A model generated the notes under the pieces. That model saw only the letters and a program-made list of their open reading frames with translations, searched no databases and was not told the DNA's origin. The position numbers and the translations under genes were made by a program. Positions 35,661 through 48,300 of a stretch of 53,983 bases of DNA are shown one piece after another. Numbering within the stretch: the stretch's first letter is position 1; every line of letters begins with the position of its first letter. Source of the DNA: Tubiluchus corallicola (lineage: Eukaryota > Priapulida > Priapulimorpha > Priapulimorphida > Tubiluchidae); the NCBI GenBank assembly GCA_030141605.1, contig JAQGDQ010000039.1, forward strand, positions 853,941 to 907,923, in the 5' to 3' direction.

Positions 35661-36419
35661 AATTGCAATATTTTTAGGTTTTTAAGCGTATATTAATGTA
35701 AAATGAATGGTGTTCAAAGGTTGGTTTTTCCTGAAATTTTCGTGTTGCTGCAAGCATATTTTTATCATTTCTCATGAGTCCTACAAAATAAACTTGAAGT
35801 AATCAGCAAAAATGATAAGTCAACTAGCCAATGGTTAAAACAATAGTCTCAATAGCGTTTAAAACTTTTGCTAGCGGTGTGTACATTACGTAAACTAGAG
35901 CTCTGTGTAAACTAACGTATTCTAGACCCATTAAAAATAAAATAATATTAATTAACCAGCAACGCATATTTTAACCGTAGATATAGGCTTTTTTCATAAG
36001 AGATTTTTTTACACAGGTGTAGATGTGTTTACTTTTTCTTCCATGTTAATATAACTATCTTGCTTTCACACAGAATCAGAGTTTTTGAATTCCACTCTAA
36101 CCGATACAAAGTACAAGGAAATACCACAGGGAGACAAACTTAAACTAAATTAGAAAACATTAATAATAAAACACAAAGAACATTTGTTTTATATAAAACC
36201 GTATAACAAGAAAAGAGGAAAGAGTTGAATTTCACAAAAAATCCATAAAAAGTAGTTTTATTTTACTTTTCTCTGTAAGCTGCCATGATAATGATAAAAT
36301 GATTAAAATTGTGATGCACCGAAAAACATCAAATTTTCTTCAATTTATTTTATTTTAGTTGAACACTTTACCTGAGCGTAAGATATATTTACGGATACTT
36401 ACTGAAGTGTAGACCATTA
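35661..36419. other. Intergenic, no gene seen
   Basis: A+T-rich spacer between two LINE remnants of opposite orientation. No coding signal. Confidence 0.4.
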
Positions 36420-37140
36420 ACTTCATGTAAATTGGCAATTTAATCGGTGGTAATCAGAGAATAGTCTGACTGTGTATGATATTTTATCAGATATAACTGT
36501 TGATGAAGACAAAGAATAGTAGTGGTCTGAGTACACTTTATTATGAGGATCCCCAGATGTTACATGCTCTATCAGAGCACTGTATCAAATCTCTGCTTCT
36601 ATCGATGACTCACCCTCGAACATTGCATCTTGTATTTTGCCGAAAAGAAATAATGATCCAATGATTATGTTTGCTGTAATTTGGATAATAGTCTTGAATG
36701 GGGCACCTTACCAAAGGCTTGAAGAGTGGCATTGGTTTGTTGACCTTCATTGACAATAAATGTGGCACGAACTGTGGTGATATATAGTTGAGTCTTGCAT
36801 GACCAATTTTTGAGAAAGCCATGCTGGGCATCACAGAAAATTTGATGACTTTCTAAGTGGTTGATAGCAAGCACTATAAATGATGTGTTACTGTACAGCT
36901 AATAATTGCGATCGAAATGAATCGGTATAGTTTGCTGGGTAGACTTTTCTTGTGAAGGGCAGAAATGTGACTAAGCTTTCAGTCACCTGATGTAATGTCT
37001 CGATATAGTATCAGTTGATATGTTAATGTCACTGCTGTCGAAGATTCCTTGACTGCAATCCGAAAATTCCACTTATATTACCAGGACCAGTAAGGCGGTA
37101 ACTCTGCATGTTAAAGACTGCAGCAAAGTGGTTAGCACTA
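36420..37140 (-). mobile_element. Jockey/CR1-like reverse transcriptase fragment, heavily mutated
   Basis: Minus-strand translation gives, with frame changes, SALHKKSLPSKLYRFISI, then LAINHLESHQIFCDAQHGFL, QTNATLQAFGKVPHSRLLSK, RCNVRGESSIEAEI and STVISDKISYTVRLFSD. These match in order the PxNYRPIS, HGF, DFxKAFDxVPH, Q-x-V and FADD blocks of a LINE reverse transcriptase. It is a different subfamily from the copy at 33.2-35.7 kb and in the opposite orientation. Confidence 0.8.
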
Positions 37141-39365
37141 GTTTTTACACCACTGTGAACCACTTTTAGTACAATTTTCAGTGGGACCATTTACCCTAGA
37201 TGTATTACATTGTCTGCTTTCAATACTGAATTTATATAGTAGATTTGTACATATAGCATACTCATAAAGATGACTATATAAAGACTATAAAATACAATAC
37301 ACATAATTTATGTTCAATAATTTTTATTTCTTAATACCTGAAATAAGGTTTATTCACACTGAACCATAATACGTCCCAGTTCATTTTCTGCTAAATAAAG
37401 TGGCTTCTCTGGCATTTTTCCCTGCAAAACAACGAATAACTTCACGAAAATTAACTTTCCTTGCAAGTTCAGCTTCAGTAGTTAATCTTGCAGGTCTGTT
37501 AGCCATCCCTGCCTCAACATGGATCTAAGGAAATTTTTATATTGTTTTAGTTTGTTTTCATTGCATCAGGTGGGGTTGTGAGTTACTTCCCGAGGTAGTT
37601 CACCCACTTGGCAATGTTCTTTGCAGCACTGAATCAAATTGTGAGTCCACCAATTTTATCATTTATGATCACACAAAAAAGACTCCCTGAAATGACTCTC
37701 TTCGTTTTCTGCACGAGCTGCATAGGTCATATTTTTGTCATGGAATCTTGTTTCCTTGTAACTTGCTTTACCACGACCTCGAGGCAGTTGCATTTTTTGG
37801 GAGCAATAAGCTTTCATTGGCTGGACAATGCACAAAGCTAACACTAGTTACTGACCTGAGCAAATTGTTAGACCTAGCATGCATAGATTAAGTTAAAACA
37901 ATTTAGGGTTTCTAAGGGCATTTCAAATGATCATGTTGAGGTACAAAATTTATCATTTAAGGGCCTGGAGCAATGTACCGGCTGCACCACCATCTCCTTG
38001 GGCCTGGTCTCAAACATAGTGCAGACTGTTATGTGTGAGACAAGCAATACTTTCACTGTAAATATCGAGGGTTTGATAGTTCTCCGTTGTTTCAGCAATA
38101 GCTGCCCATAAAACAGAAAGGTCTTGAGTTCACGTACTAGTGGAGGTGGAAAATTCAGGCTTTTGATTTTCTTATTGCTTTGGTGCATTGTTGGAATGAT
38201 GCTGGCAATACCAAATACTTATGCAGTTGGCTGTCATATATTCTACACAGATATAAATCCAGCACTTAAAGATTGTAAAATTGTTTTGACCAGATTGTAA
38301 AAATGGAGAAAATTTACTTACTGAAAAGGAAAGAACAAGTCACGCAGCATGTTGGGTTTATTTACCATTACCACTTAAACTTATAAAAATATAACAAAGA
38401 AATTTGCAAAGAATTCTTCAAGACGAATGATGCCATTTGAGGAAGAATGGGCATTGAAAATGGGAGAGCCTAAAGTGTTTTATTAATTACATGAGGCATT
38501 TATTGCAGTTTTATTGCTAAATCCTTCTAACATTCTTTGCGAACGTTGAATTAAGCTTGACTTCCCAGAAGGTTTTGCCTTTTTTAGTCAACTGTTAGTC
38601 TGTCAAGACATCAGAAGATAATTATGTTCTAACACAATATAATTTATAGTATCATGTCAAATACATGGACCATTGACTGTGTAATCTATTGTACGGTTTT
38701 TGGCAAAATATCGACACAAAACATGGAGTTAATCAATGTTCATGATAGCTTCATCTTACAAATGAGTGCTAATAAGTGAAATCATGAATAATAAACGTAC
38801 ATTCCATTGTTTCAATGTTTTTGCAGTGTTTGTTTTGTGAAATTTATTATAAGTATAGAATCGAAGTGTTCACGACTTGGCCTGGGCAAGATGCCTGTTA
38901 TCGGTGCGTCACTGCAGAAAAAAAATCACTCAGCCTTGTGGGAATTATTTTGCATTAATGGCACCCTCATCGTTGTGTTTTTGTATTTAATTATAGTAAA
39001 TTGAATATAAAAATACGTTTTTTAAATTTTTTCATTTAAATCGCTTTTAGTGTAAGTCTAATAAGCAGGCTTTGTTGAATGATCACTTTCTGTTTTTTCT
39101 GAAGTTTATGTTAATGTAATATTAGCAGTGCTTGTTGTGAGAAAGGGCGTTTGTAAATGATACCAAATTGCTAAAATTAATGTTTGAGCAACACATTTCT
39201 GATTATCTGATTTCATCTCTGTTTGTAGTAGGTTTAACACTTGTCCCGATCCTAACTCGAAACGTTAGCGATGAAGCTAGTAAAAGTGTTATGATGTTAA
39301 GTGCACCGTGAAACTTAGCTGTAATTTTGTAAACGGCGGCTATTTTAAGTGTCTTTTATTTGCAG
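37141..39365. other. Intergenic region upstream of ZER1
   Basis: No gene identified. Two minus-strand segments look faintly coding: 37381-37506 (below) and about 37931-38188, the second with frame breaks, probably transposon-derived. At 39251-39280 the phrase CGAAACGTTAGCGATGAAGC recalls a common transposon-end motif. The polypyrimidine acceptor TTTTATTTGCAG ends at 39365. Confidence 0.4.
37381..37506 (-). other. Short protein-like ORF, 41 aa, unassigned
   Basis: ATG at 37506, reading MANRPARLTTEAELARKVNF then REVIRCFAGKNAREATLFSR, stop at 37381. The mix of Ala, Arg and Glu is unlike random A+T-rich sequence and the residues suggest a helical segment. A T-rich AG acceptor lies just upstream. 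Could be an exon of a transposon or of an unknown gene; no family recognised. Confidence 0.25.
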
Positions 39366-39399
39366 GAAAAGGAAGTGCTGAGACAATCTGCAGAAAGAA

Positions 39400-42300
39400 A
39401 TGAAGAAGCCTTCAATTCCACGTCTCTTTGAATCTGAAGCACCACAGTCACTCTTTGACATTTGCTTGCAGTTATGCTGCCGAAATTTCAATACTTTGGC
39501 GGAATATGACAGACAACATTGTAGATACAGAATAAGGAAAAATGTGGCCTTGCCTTCAGAAATATGTGAACATTTGCTAAGAACTTTTTTGTTCTGTCGC
39601 AAGGGCTACCATAATTTTAATCTGTCCCCGGAAGACTTTGTCTCCTTAGATACATTTGTCAGTATTTTTGAGAATATGAAGTGTCGTGGACTGAAAAGGG
39701 TCAACTTTCAGGACAGTGATGAAGTAACTGATGCTGATATTGCTGTTATCAGTAATCATTCTCTCATAGAACTGAATATTTCAAATTGTAAGAAATTAAC
39801 ACATTTATCCATGCACAGGATTCAGCAAATACGTAGTCTGCGGATTTTAAGATTGGGTCTTTCAGCACCGCAGTTGTTGTCTTCTACATCAGTTAACGAA
39901 ACAAAACCAGACCAATTGGACTATATTAGTCCTTCTTCGCTATCACGTCTGACAGAAGACGATCAATCGCACTTGAATGTGGAATCCTTATTTCCGAATC
40001 TACGTGTCTTGACCATTAATAACCTTGATATTTCACTTGCCGAAGCGCCTACAGCTTTTCAAAAATTGTTACAGCCGTTACATCAGTTACAGTATTTGGA
40101 CTTGTCACTGTGCCATAGTGATGGGATTCTACGTCATATTTCACATCTAAAAAACTTGTCTGTTCTTGTTTTGTATGATGTTGTTGACTTTCATCGTTTT
40201 GTAAACACTATTTGCAACATCAAAACACTCAGGTAAAAATATTTTTATTGATTACAAACGTTTCTTGCAGGATTCTGTTTACACATTTAAAAGGTATTGT
40301 TATACATTTAAAATGTATTGTCCTACTAATATATATATATATATATACTATATATATATTTGACAGAAATACATGTTAAAGGCTTTGTGAAGGTTTAGGC
40401 ATTTTGATTACAATCCTGTTTTTAGTATTTTATTTAGGCACTTTAACTGTTTCCGGACACGTTAAGAAACAATTCCCTATTAGCATAAAGTTTCTACTCT
40501 CCAAATTTTGTGAAATTTTTAAAAAAAACTGATAGCTTACAAGTAAATTATATGAGAACAAAAAAGTTCTGTTGTGTTCTTCATTTTCAGTCTTTGAGGA
40601 AGTGTTTTGCAAACTAATGGTTAAAAATTTTGCTTTGCACTTGTATAACATCTCAGGTAACAATGAACTTGATCTGTCCGACCCTCATTTGCGCAGGCTA
40701 TTATTAGCAGGCCGAGGTAATCTTTGTTGTCATTTGAGTGTATATTCACAGAAAGTAGCAACAGCAAGCAATGACAGTGAGCAGTACTCGGAACACATTT
40801 GAATATTATCATGCTTTTGAATTTACAATGCTCTAGAGATTTTTTGTTGAACAGTCATATGTGTAAGCTGTCATTTGGAATGATATGAAAAAACTTTGAA
40901 ATGAAAACTCAGTGGAATTTTGCAAACGTCTCAAATTATCCTGCTAATCAGTAAAAGATCTAAACATTAAATTTACAGTGCTAGAAAGAAAATTTATTTC
41001 TCTCAAAATAAATAAATATGTATATATATATTTATTTATTCTGAAAGTATATATATATATATATTATATATATATATTGATATGCCTCAATGATATATAT
41101 GATATATATATATATCAGAATGATATATATATGACAGAATGATATATATATATATATATATATATTCATTCTGAAAAAGAATTAAATTTTCTTTATATAT
41201 CATACACTATAAATATATATATATCATATATCCAAGGGTGCCAAAACGGCCTAAATATTGATAGTTGTGAAGGAGTTAAATGACTATTTTATGATATTTT
41301 TATGCATTGTCGTTTTGCACACAGTCTGTATTAAGTCTTTTGCATTTACTTTTCTCAAAATGAGTGGTAGACTTTTTGGAGAACCATTCATATGTTTTTG
41401 TGCTTAGAATCCTTGAATAGGTGACATATTAACCTCATTGGACTTGAATGTACTGTAGTGTGTCTCTTTTTCAGGCATTTAGACATTTCACGTAGTGAAG
41501 AGCAAGCAACCATGGATTTTCGGAAGGCAAATTCGTTGCTACAAATGATTGTCAGCAGTTTACCTGCATTGGTGTCATTAGACATTTCTTGTACTGAACT
41601 AGCTGCTCTTGAGCAACCCCAGCAAAATGCTTTACAAAACCACAACAGTCATCATTACTTCGATGACGATAACGATGACGATAGCAATGATGTTGGTGGC
41701 TTTAGGCAGAAAAAAGTTGATAGTGCTAAAAAGTAAGCACACCAAGTTGCAACAACTGATTCACTACTAAAATTAATATTATAAATGTAAAACATTACTT
41801 TTTGTATGGCCTTGGTTCGACTTAAAGGCTTATATAACTCCAACAGACACTGGCGGTTTTTTAGCGATATTATTATGATTACACAAAGAATTCCCAGTTA
41901 TCATTAAACGAATGAAAGTTATAAATTAAATATCTTGAATTTTTCTGGCAAATTTCGAACATGTGCATTGCCGCAAAGACTGCCATTGTTTGCCAAAAAC
42001 CGCAAAGATTGCTATGTTTTGCATCTTTGGCGCGAGTGAGTGAGAATGACGTACTTAGTGTAAAAATCGTTTTTGGTTAAACCGTGTTTGTTTACCGATC
42101 TTTGGTGACCTCGTGATTGTACTCATTACATCATTTGTCTCGTGCAACGAAAAATGGCATTTCTTCAAATTTAATACCGCTAACAACGAAGTGATAAAAA
42201 TCAAAAGAAACAAGTTTACAGTAAGTTTATAAAAATAAACTGAATATTTGTAATGAGAGTTTGATTGCAAGTTGTAAAAGCTTATTACAGTGAGGGTTTT

Positions 42301-45300
42301 GTTTGACTTTAATGCTTTTGTTGTTCGTAGTGTTATTCAGAGTGAAATCATTGCTCTTCGATGTTTACGTCAACCTCTGGAATTTCTTGGTCTTCTGAAC
42401 TGCGTAAATGAACCTTGCCTTCGGCAACACATCCCAGCACTACAGGTAATGTTATTATTAAGCAAAAAAATTCTGTTATAGTCTTGTATGTTGTAAAAGT
42501 AATGTAGTTTAGTATTTTACCGGATTTAGTGTATAGCTGGTTCTGAAGTGACATTCACGGGGGTTACCTTTTCTCAATATATGCATTGATTTTATGTCAT
42601 TTCTTATAGGTTATCATATAGCTACGGTTTTATTTCTTAAGGATTCTTGTAGTTAAGTGATTATAAGCTGTACTTTTTGGGCAGTAAGCTTTTTCACTGT
42701 TTCGTTGTGCACATGCACAGTTGCTGTAGGTCGAAGGTTCAGTGAACCCAGCAATACGTCTTGACTACAACCGTCATGTCACATGTATGTAAAGCAAAGC
42801 CATCTGATGCATTAGTTCAGTAACTTCATTTGTCTTACATGGACTTTACTTAAGTAGGGGCCTATGCATTAGTCTGTGCACAGAGTGACGTATTAGCAGG
42901 ATCTTGCTTGGGCACAAGAAAAAATGAACTAGGTATCATTCTAGCTAGCTGTTAAAACCATTACTATTACAGTAGCTTGGTCTGTGAGGCATTGTCTGTT
43001 TCACTTAACCTTTGACCTTTTCACGATCATCATCAATCGCTAGAACTGTGAAAAGGCTTATTACTTTACTGTAAAACCTGCATATCTAACATGTGCATTG
43101 TCTACCAATGATGAGTTAAAGGCGAATACTAAGAGCGGACGGGTCTCTACAGTCACTACAGTTGTCTGTATTGATGGCTTGCTGAACTCATGAGTAAAGT
43201 GCATTGCTGAGGTGACAGACTGCAGTGTTTGAGTGCCACATTGTTTAAGAAACCTTGGATTAACTTTTTGCAGTTTTAAATTTGGCAAAACTTTTGAAAT
43301 TTTCTTTGCATATTTTATTATCTTACAGTTGTCGAGCTTTTATTGTACAATACGTGAGATCAGAAATGTGGCAACACAATTAAAACTGATTGAGCTATTG
43401 TTTTAAAATATCACTAAAAATTGATATGTTGATATTTTTTCAGGTAAGGTAGTTAAAATATTAAGAAAATATATTAAGACCATGTTCGATAGTTCAAGGC
43501 AAGTTCAGAATTGTTCTGTTTTGCCTCTTTTCAATATTTAGTTAAGCAATTGTGTGTTTGTATTTAAGCTGTTGCGTTTAATCAACACATTTGTATTTTT
43601 AGCCATTTTATGGGATAGTAATGTCAGTCTGTTACTTGATTCATGCAGGTTATTGGAGATGCTTACGAACAACAGATTATAACCTCACTGGAACACTACA
43701 TGGATAGAGTTGAACAGCTAGTAAGGTCATTGAATGATTTATTTCAACTATATAGGACAACGACAGTGCATAATAACCGCCGCGCACTTGAGGTACAGTG
43801 CACATGAGTAAATTCACAATTATACTAATAGGGTAAAACATGTTGGTTTTAAGGTCACTTTGAAATCTGTTTAATAACTGTAACTAGTGAATCATGTGCT
43901 TTGTTGTCAGACAAGCATGTTAAACAGTATAAAGCAAACAACTTTCATTTTCTACACAAACCTGAGTACCTACATTTTCACATTTATTTATTTATTATTG
44001 ACATTTATGCATATACTAAAATTGTATGAAAGAAAGAATCTCCAGGTGCATACGCACTTACGCTGTTCCTATAAGACTTAAAAAGATGCACAGAAATAAA
44101 ATTCTAAAAACAATACCCTAAAGTTGAATATCTCTCATTAAAAAGCTCCTAATAAAATGTACCTAAATATGAATTATATACTATATACAACACGTTTTAT
44201 ACAGTAATACGATTTGGAAAGAACCAATTACGCCATGACAATGTTACATGTTTTGGATAACGTTGCAATGGGCAGTAAATTAGCATTAGTTAATCTTTTA
44301 CTGAAAACTGACAAACTGGTAGCTAGAACTACATGAGAGTCCAGAGCATTCCAAATGTTTACAACTCTGTTCGATACGTGTAATCTCGAGAAAGACGTAA
44401 ACAATTTAAAGTTGTGACCATGCAAGTGGTTGGTTGAAGCACACTGGAAAAAATCATCAAAACTTAAATCCACTATTTATGACAAATTTTGTATAACATC
44501 TTAAGATCACAAACTAGTGTTTTAATTCGAGTGGCTGCAATTCTAGTTTTGACAGTCTGTCTAAATAAGAGACATAATTAAAGTGACATCGTTGGTACAG
44601 CCTACGAGAAAAATATCTCTGGACCTTTTCAATACTGTCAGTATCTTGCATATAGTGCTGGGACCACACTGATGAGCAGTACTCCAACAAGGGACGCACA
44701 TAAGCTTTATAAGCATTCAACAGTGCAGTTTTGTTTATAGTGTAGAAACACCGAAAAATCATGTTTGCCATACAAAATGCTTTAGAAACTATGATACAAT
44801 GTGTTGAGAATTTGAAAGCGGATAATACTGTAACACTCAAGTCATTACATTCGTTACTATGGGTAAGGGGGGTGCCATTAGGAAAATACTGAAGATAAGG
44901 ATTGCCAAATATTAAATGAAACATGGTGCACTTATGCGCAGCTATATTCAGTTGCCATTTGTAGGACCAGTCTGTTAATTGGTCAGTAGCACAACGCAAT
45001 AATAAATGGCCTGCACATGAAGCACACATTTTCAAATCATCAGCATATAATTTACAAGTAACAGGATCGAGAACTTCAGGTAGATCGTTAATAAACAAAA
45101 CAGACAACAGTGGTCCCAATATACTACCCTGTGGGGTACTGTATGTGTGTGTGTGTGTGTGCGTGCGCGCGCGTGTGTGTGTTACATTGGTCTATGAGAA
45201 TTGTTTATTTACATATTGTTTTCTTCTGTGAAGGTTGTTATCTATTTATCTGCTGGGCAAGATTAGTTCTTTGCTGCAGAACAAAGCAGGGTGACTTTTA

Positions 45301-48300
45301 ATGAGTTTAATGAGCATATAAGTCAGTTGGTTAAACTCTGAAAGATGGTCTATGCATGCCAAAACACCGGTTACAAGTGTACTTTATCCAATGCATTTTT
45401 TATTACGTGTGCCATTGAACCATATTGCATCGATATCTAGAACGTAATGAGAAAAAACGTTCACCACACATTCAAATTAAAAACATTTTTACAGCATTTT
45501 CTTGAGCCGCTAATGTGAAAAACATTTTATTTTTCAGTTGATTCTATTAGCTATGGAAAACCATGCTAATAATAAACTAGTGCAGATATCTGGGAGGTAA
45601 GAGCTCTGTCAGTTTTATAGAGTTTATACCTTTTACATAAATTAGTAATTCTCAGTAAATTAGTGTTAGTTAAATATCAGGTGGAGGTTTAGCATAAAAA
45701 TGTGTTAAGTATGAAAATGCTAGAGACAAAATTGTATAAGATGCTCAGATAGTTCAGCAAAGCAAGTTTGTTTTTGTGTTTGTAATTAGCAACAAGATCT
45801 GAATATTGATTTTTTTCTGTATTTAGTGCATCTCTGTTTTATATTATGAAGAGCGATGAGAAGCCAATTTTTACTTCGAAAGTAAAAAGGTGAGTTAATT
45901 GTGAATGCAGTGCTATTTACTGCATATTTGTATGTTCTAAGTATGTTTACTGAGATATTAGAATGAATTGATAAAATGATTTTAAAGTTAGCTAGTCTTT
46001 ATTATCTACATTTGCTGTAACGTGGTTTTAATTATATTTATTAGGTCGAGTCAGTCGGGTTTAGTTAGTTTAATTTAGTCAAATTTTCACAAAATGTGAT
46101 TGGATAAAGACAGTCTAATTTGTATGCTTGCTGGAACTTTTAACAGTGTTTTCCCGGGTAGCTCTATCATTGTGTGAAAATGTGGAGCACTGGGTGGCTG
46201 GCAGCACTATTCTAACGTTTAAATTTTTCTAAATGTAGTAAATGGCATGCATTTCATACATTGCCTATACTAAATATAATACTTATAAATTTTTCCCAAT
46301 GTGTTAGTCAACACTAAAATGAAGCTTTTTAGGAACACGTCTTGAAAGTTAATTAATGCGTGTATGTTTTGATGCAATATAATTAGGTAACTAGTACTGC
46401 ACACATCACATTGAAAATAGCTCAGTGGTGCTTTGAACATTTTAAAACCCAATAATAAATACGAAATCTAAATTCTTTCTTAGGAAGATTATTACTGCTT
46501 TACTAAATGGAATGGATCGGTTCAACATGCAGAATTCGGTATGTTATAGCTAGTTATCATTTTTCTGCATTTCTATTTTGTGTTTGTGGCACTGTGATAA
46601 GATAAGATGATGGATAATTTTTCACTGTCAGGTAATCTTATTACAATGCACATTAGTACTGATTCTGATCTATAAGAACACTACACCTGATGAAACACTG
46701 AAACAACCACTGATTGAGGCGTGAATTGCCGTGCCTAAACAGAAACTAAGGTCTGGGAATCCGCCTATATCAAGGGTGACCATACTTTCAGCTTGCAAGC
46801 TACTTATAAATTGATCGGCCCAGTCGCCTTGTTGGTCATAGCAGGTAGATCTTTTTGACTTGGTTATTATATATATTTATTATATAAAATAAATTACATA
46901 TTATAAAATAACCAAATCAAAATGATCTACCTACTATGACCAAGAAGACGACTGAGCTGATTCAACAGACCCTATAATAGAAGCCTAGAGATTGGCTGGT
47001 TGGTCCTCCTATTGCTGACTTTAGCTAGAAAAAACTTCCTGATACTTACGACTCAATTCATTGCCTGGGTCGCACTTTTATTAGGTTGACAAACCTCTTC
47101 GTGGGCCACACAACATCTCTCCGCGGGCCACGGTTTGCACACCCTTGCTGTAGCTGGAATTTATCAGTTTACTTGTGCTTCGAGATAAAGCACATTTTCA
47201 AAATAAGGTGTATCTGTCTGCTCAGTTATTTTTCAATTTTATTTGTTTTAATTTTTTATAAGATTTGATTTGTTGCATATTGTGTGTCAGGTTATGTCCG
47301 CTAAAATCTGTTTTTTCAACCTCCTAATAAGATTAATATTAATTATCATGGCAAATCTCGCAAAAATATAATTTTCAAAACGTGTAGATGTGCTGTTGGT
47401 TCGAAGTTGGTGCTAGTGTAGTTTGCTAAGCTGAGTTAAGTAGCTTCAAATTAATTTGTCATTTTGTTTTCTTTCAGATGATGAGAAACGGCTGCTTAAC
47501 TCTCTGCCAGTTTTCCATGCCTCATGATGTGGTACTTGTATTATTTGTTTTCATTTGTAATATTAATTGTAATATAAGTGCTCTGAGAGGTATTTTAATG
47601 CCATTTTCATAATTTTTTTTCAATGATTATAATCGTCTTGACAACGAGAGGATGGATGTGCACTGGGCGGGGCTTCCAAACTTTTTTTAGACTGTCAGCT
47701 TTTGATAAGCATTCTTTGTTGTTTCTCTTCTGCCTAAAATGGTAATACAGATTTGAAAATAAATATGAATTTGAAAAATTTGTCGTAGTGCTTAGAAAGC
47801 AGCCCCGTTTTAATTAAATGGAATCTATAGCTTTTGCTTTGAGTGCCTACACTGGCCTTTTCACCACAGCACAGTGGAAAACTAACTTCGTTCATCGTGT
47901 CACTGGACTTGCCTGAATAATTGATTGCTTATCTTCAAAATCTGAGTGATAATAAATAATCTTTGGTTTAGTTATTTGCATATGAGAAGCTGGTTAAAGT
48001 ACTGCTGAGAACAGTAGGAAGAGAGTCTCAGGATCCCTTTATCCAAAGAGTCAGCATCTACTTATTAAACAGCCTCGCTTGTCAAGTAGATGGTGAGCAA
48101 AAACGGCTAGTCGGGGAACATGGTGCTATAGAGGTATAATGATGCCTTCTTAATGTATCTAAATGTATAGAATACGTGTGGAATATATTAGTTATTCTCT
48201 TGATGGTATAAACCCATAGTTAATTAAATTTTAATGCCAAATTTGAGAGGCAGGAAATGTAAAAAAAAGTTGGAATACAGTTTGGATTTGAACCACAGAC

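Noticed and set aside
37931-38188. 85-residue minus-strand ORF as a gene
   Set aside because: Other frames across the same stretch look equally protein-like with breaks, as in a decayed mobile element; no family could be named.
39251-39280. Hammerhead or Penelope end (CGAAACGTTAGCGATGAAG)
   Set aside because: The motif order does not give a complete ribozyme core and no flanking element was found.
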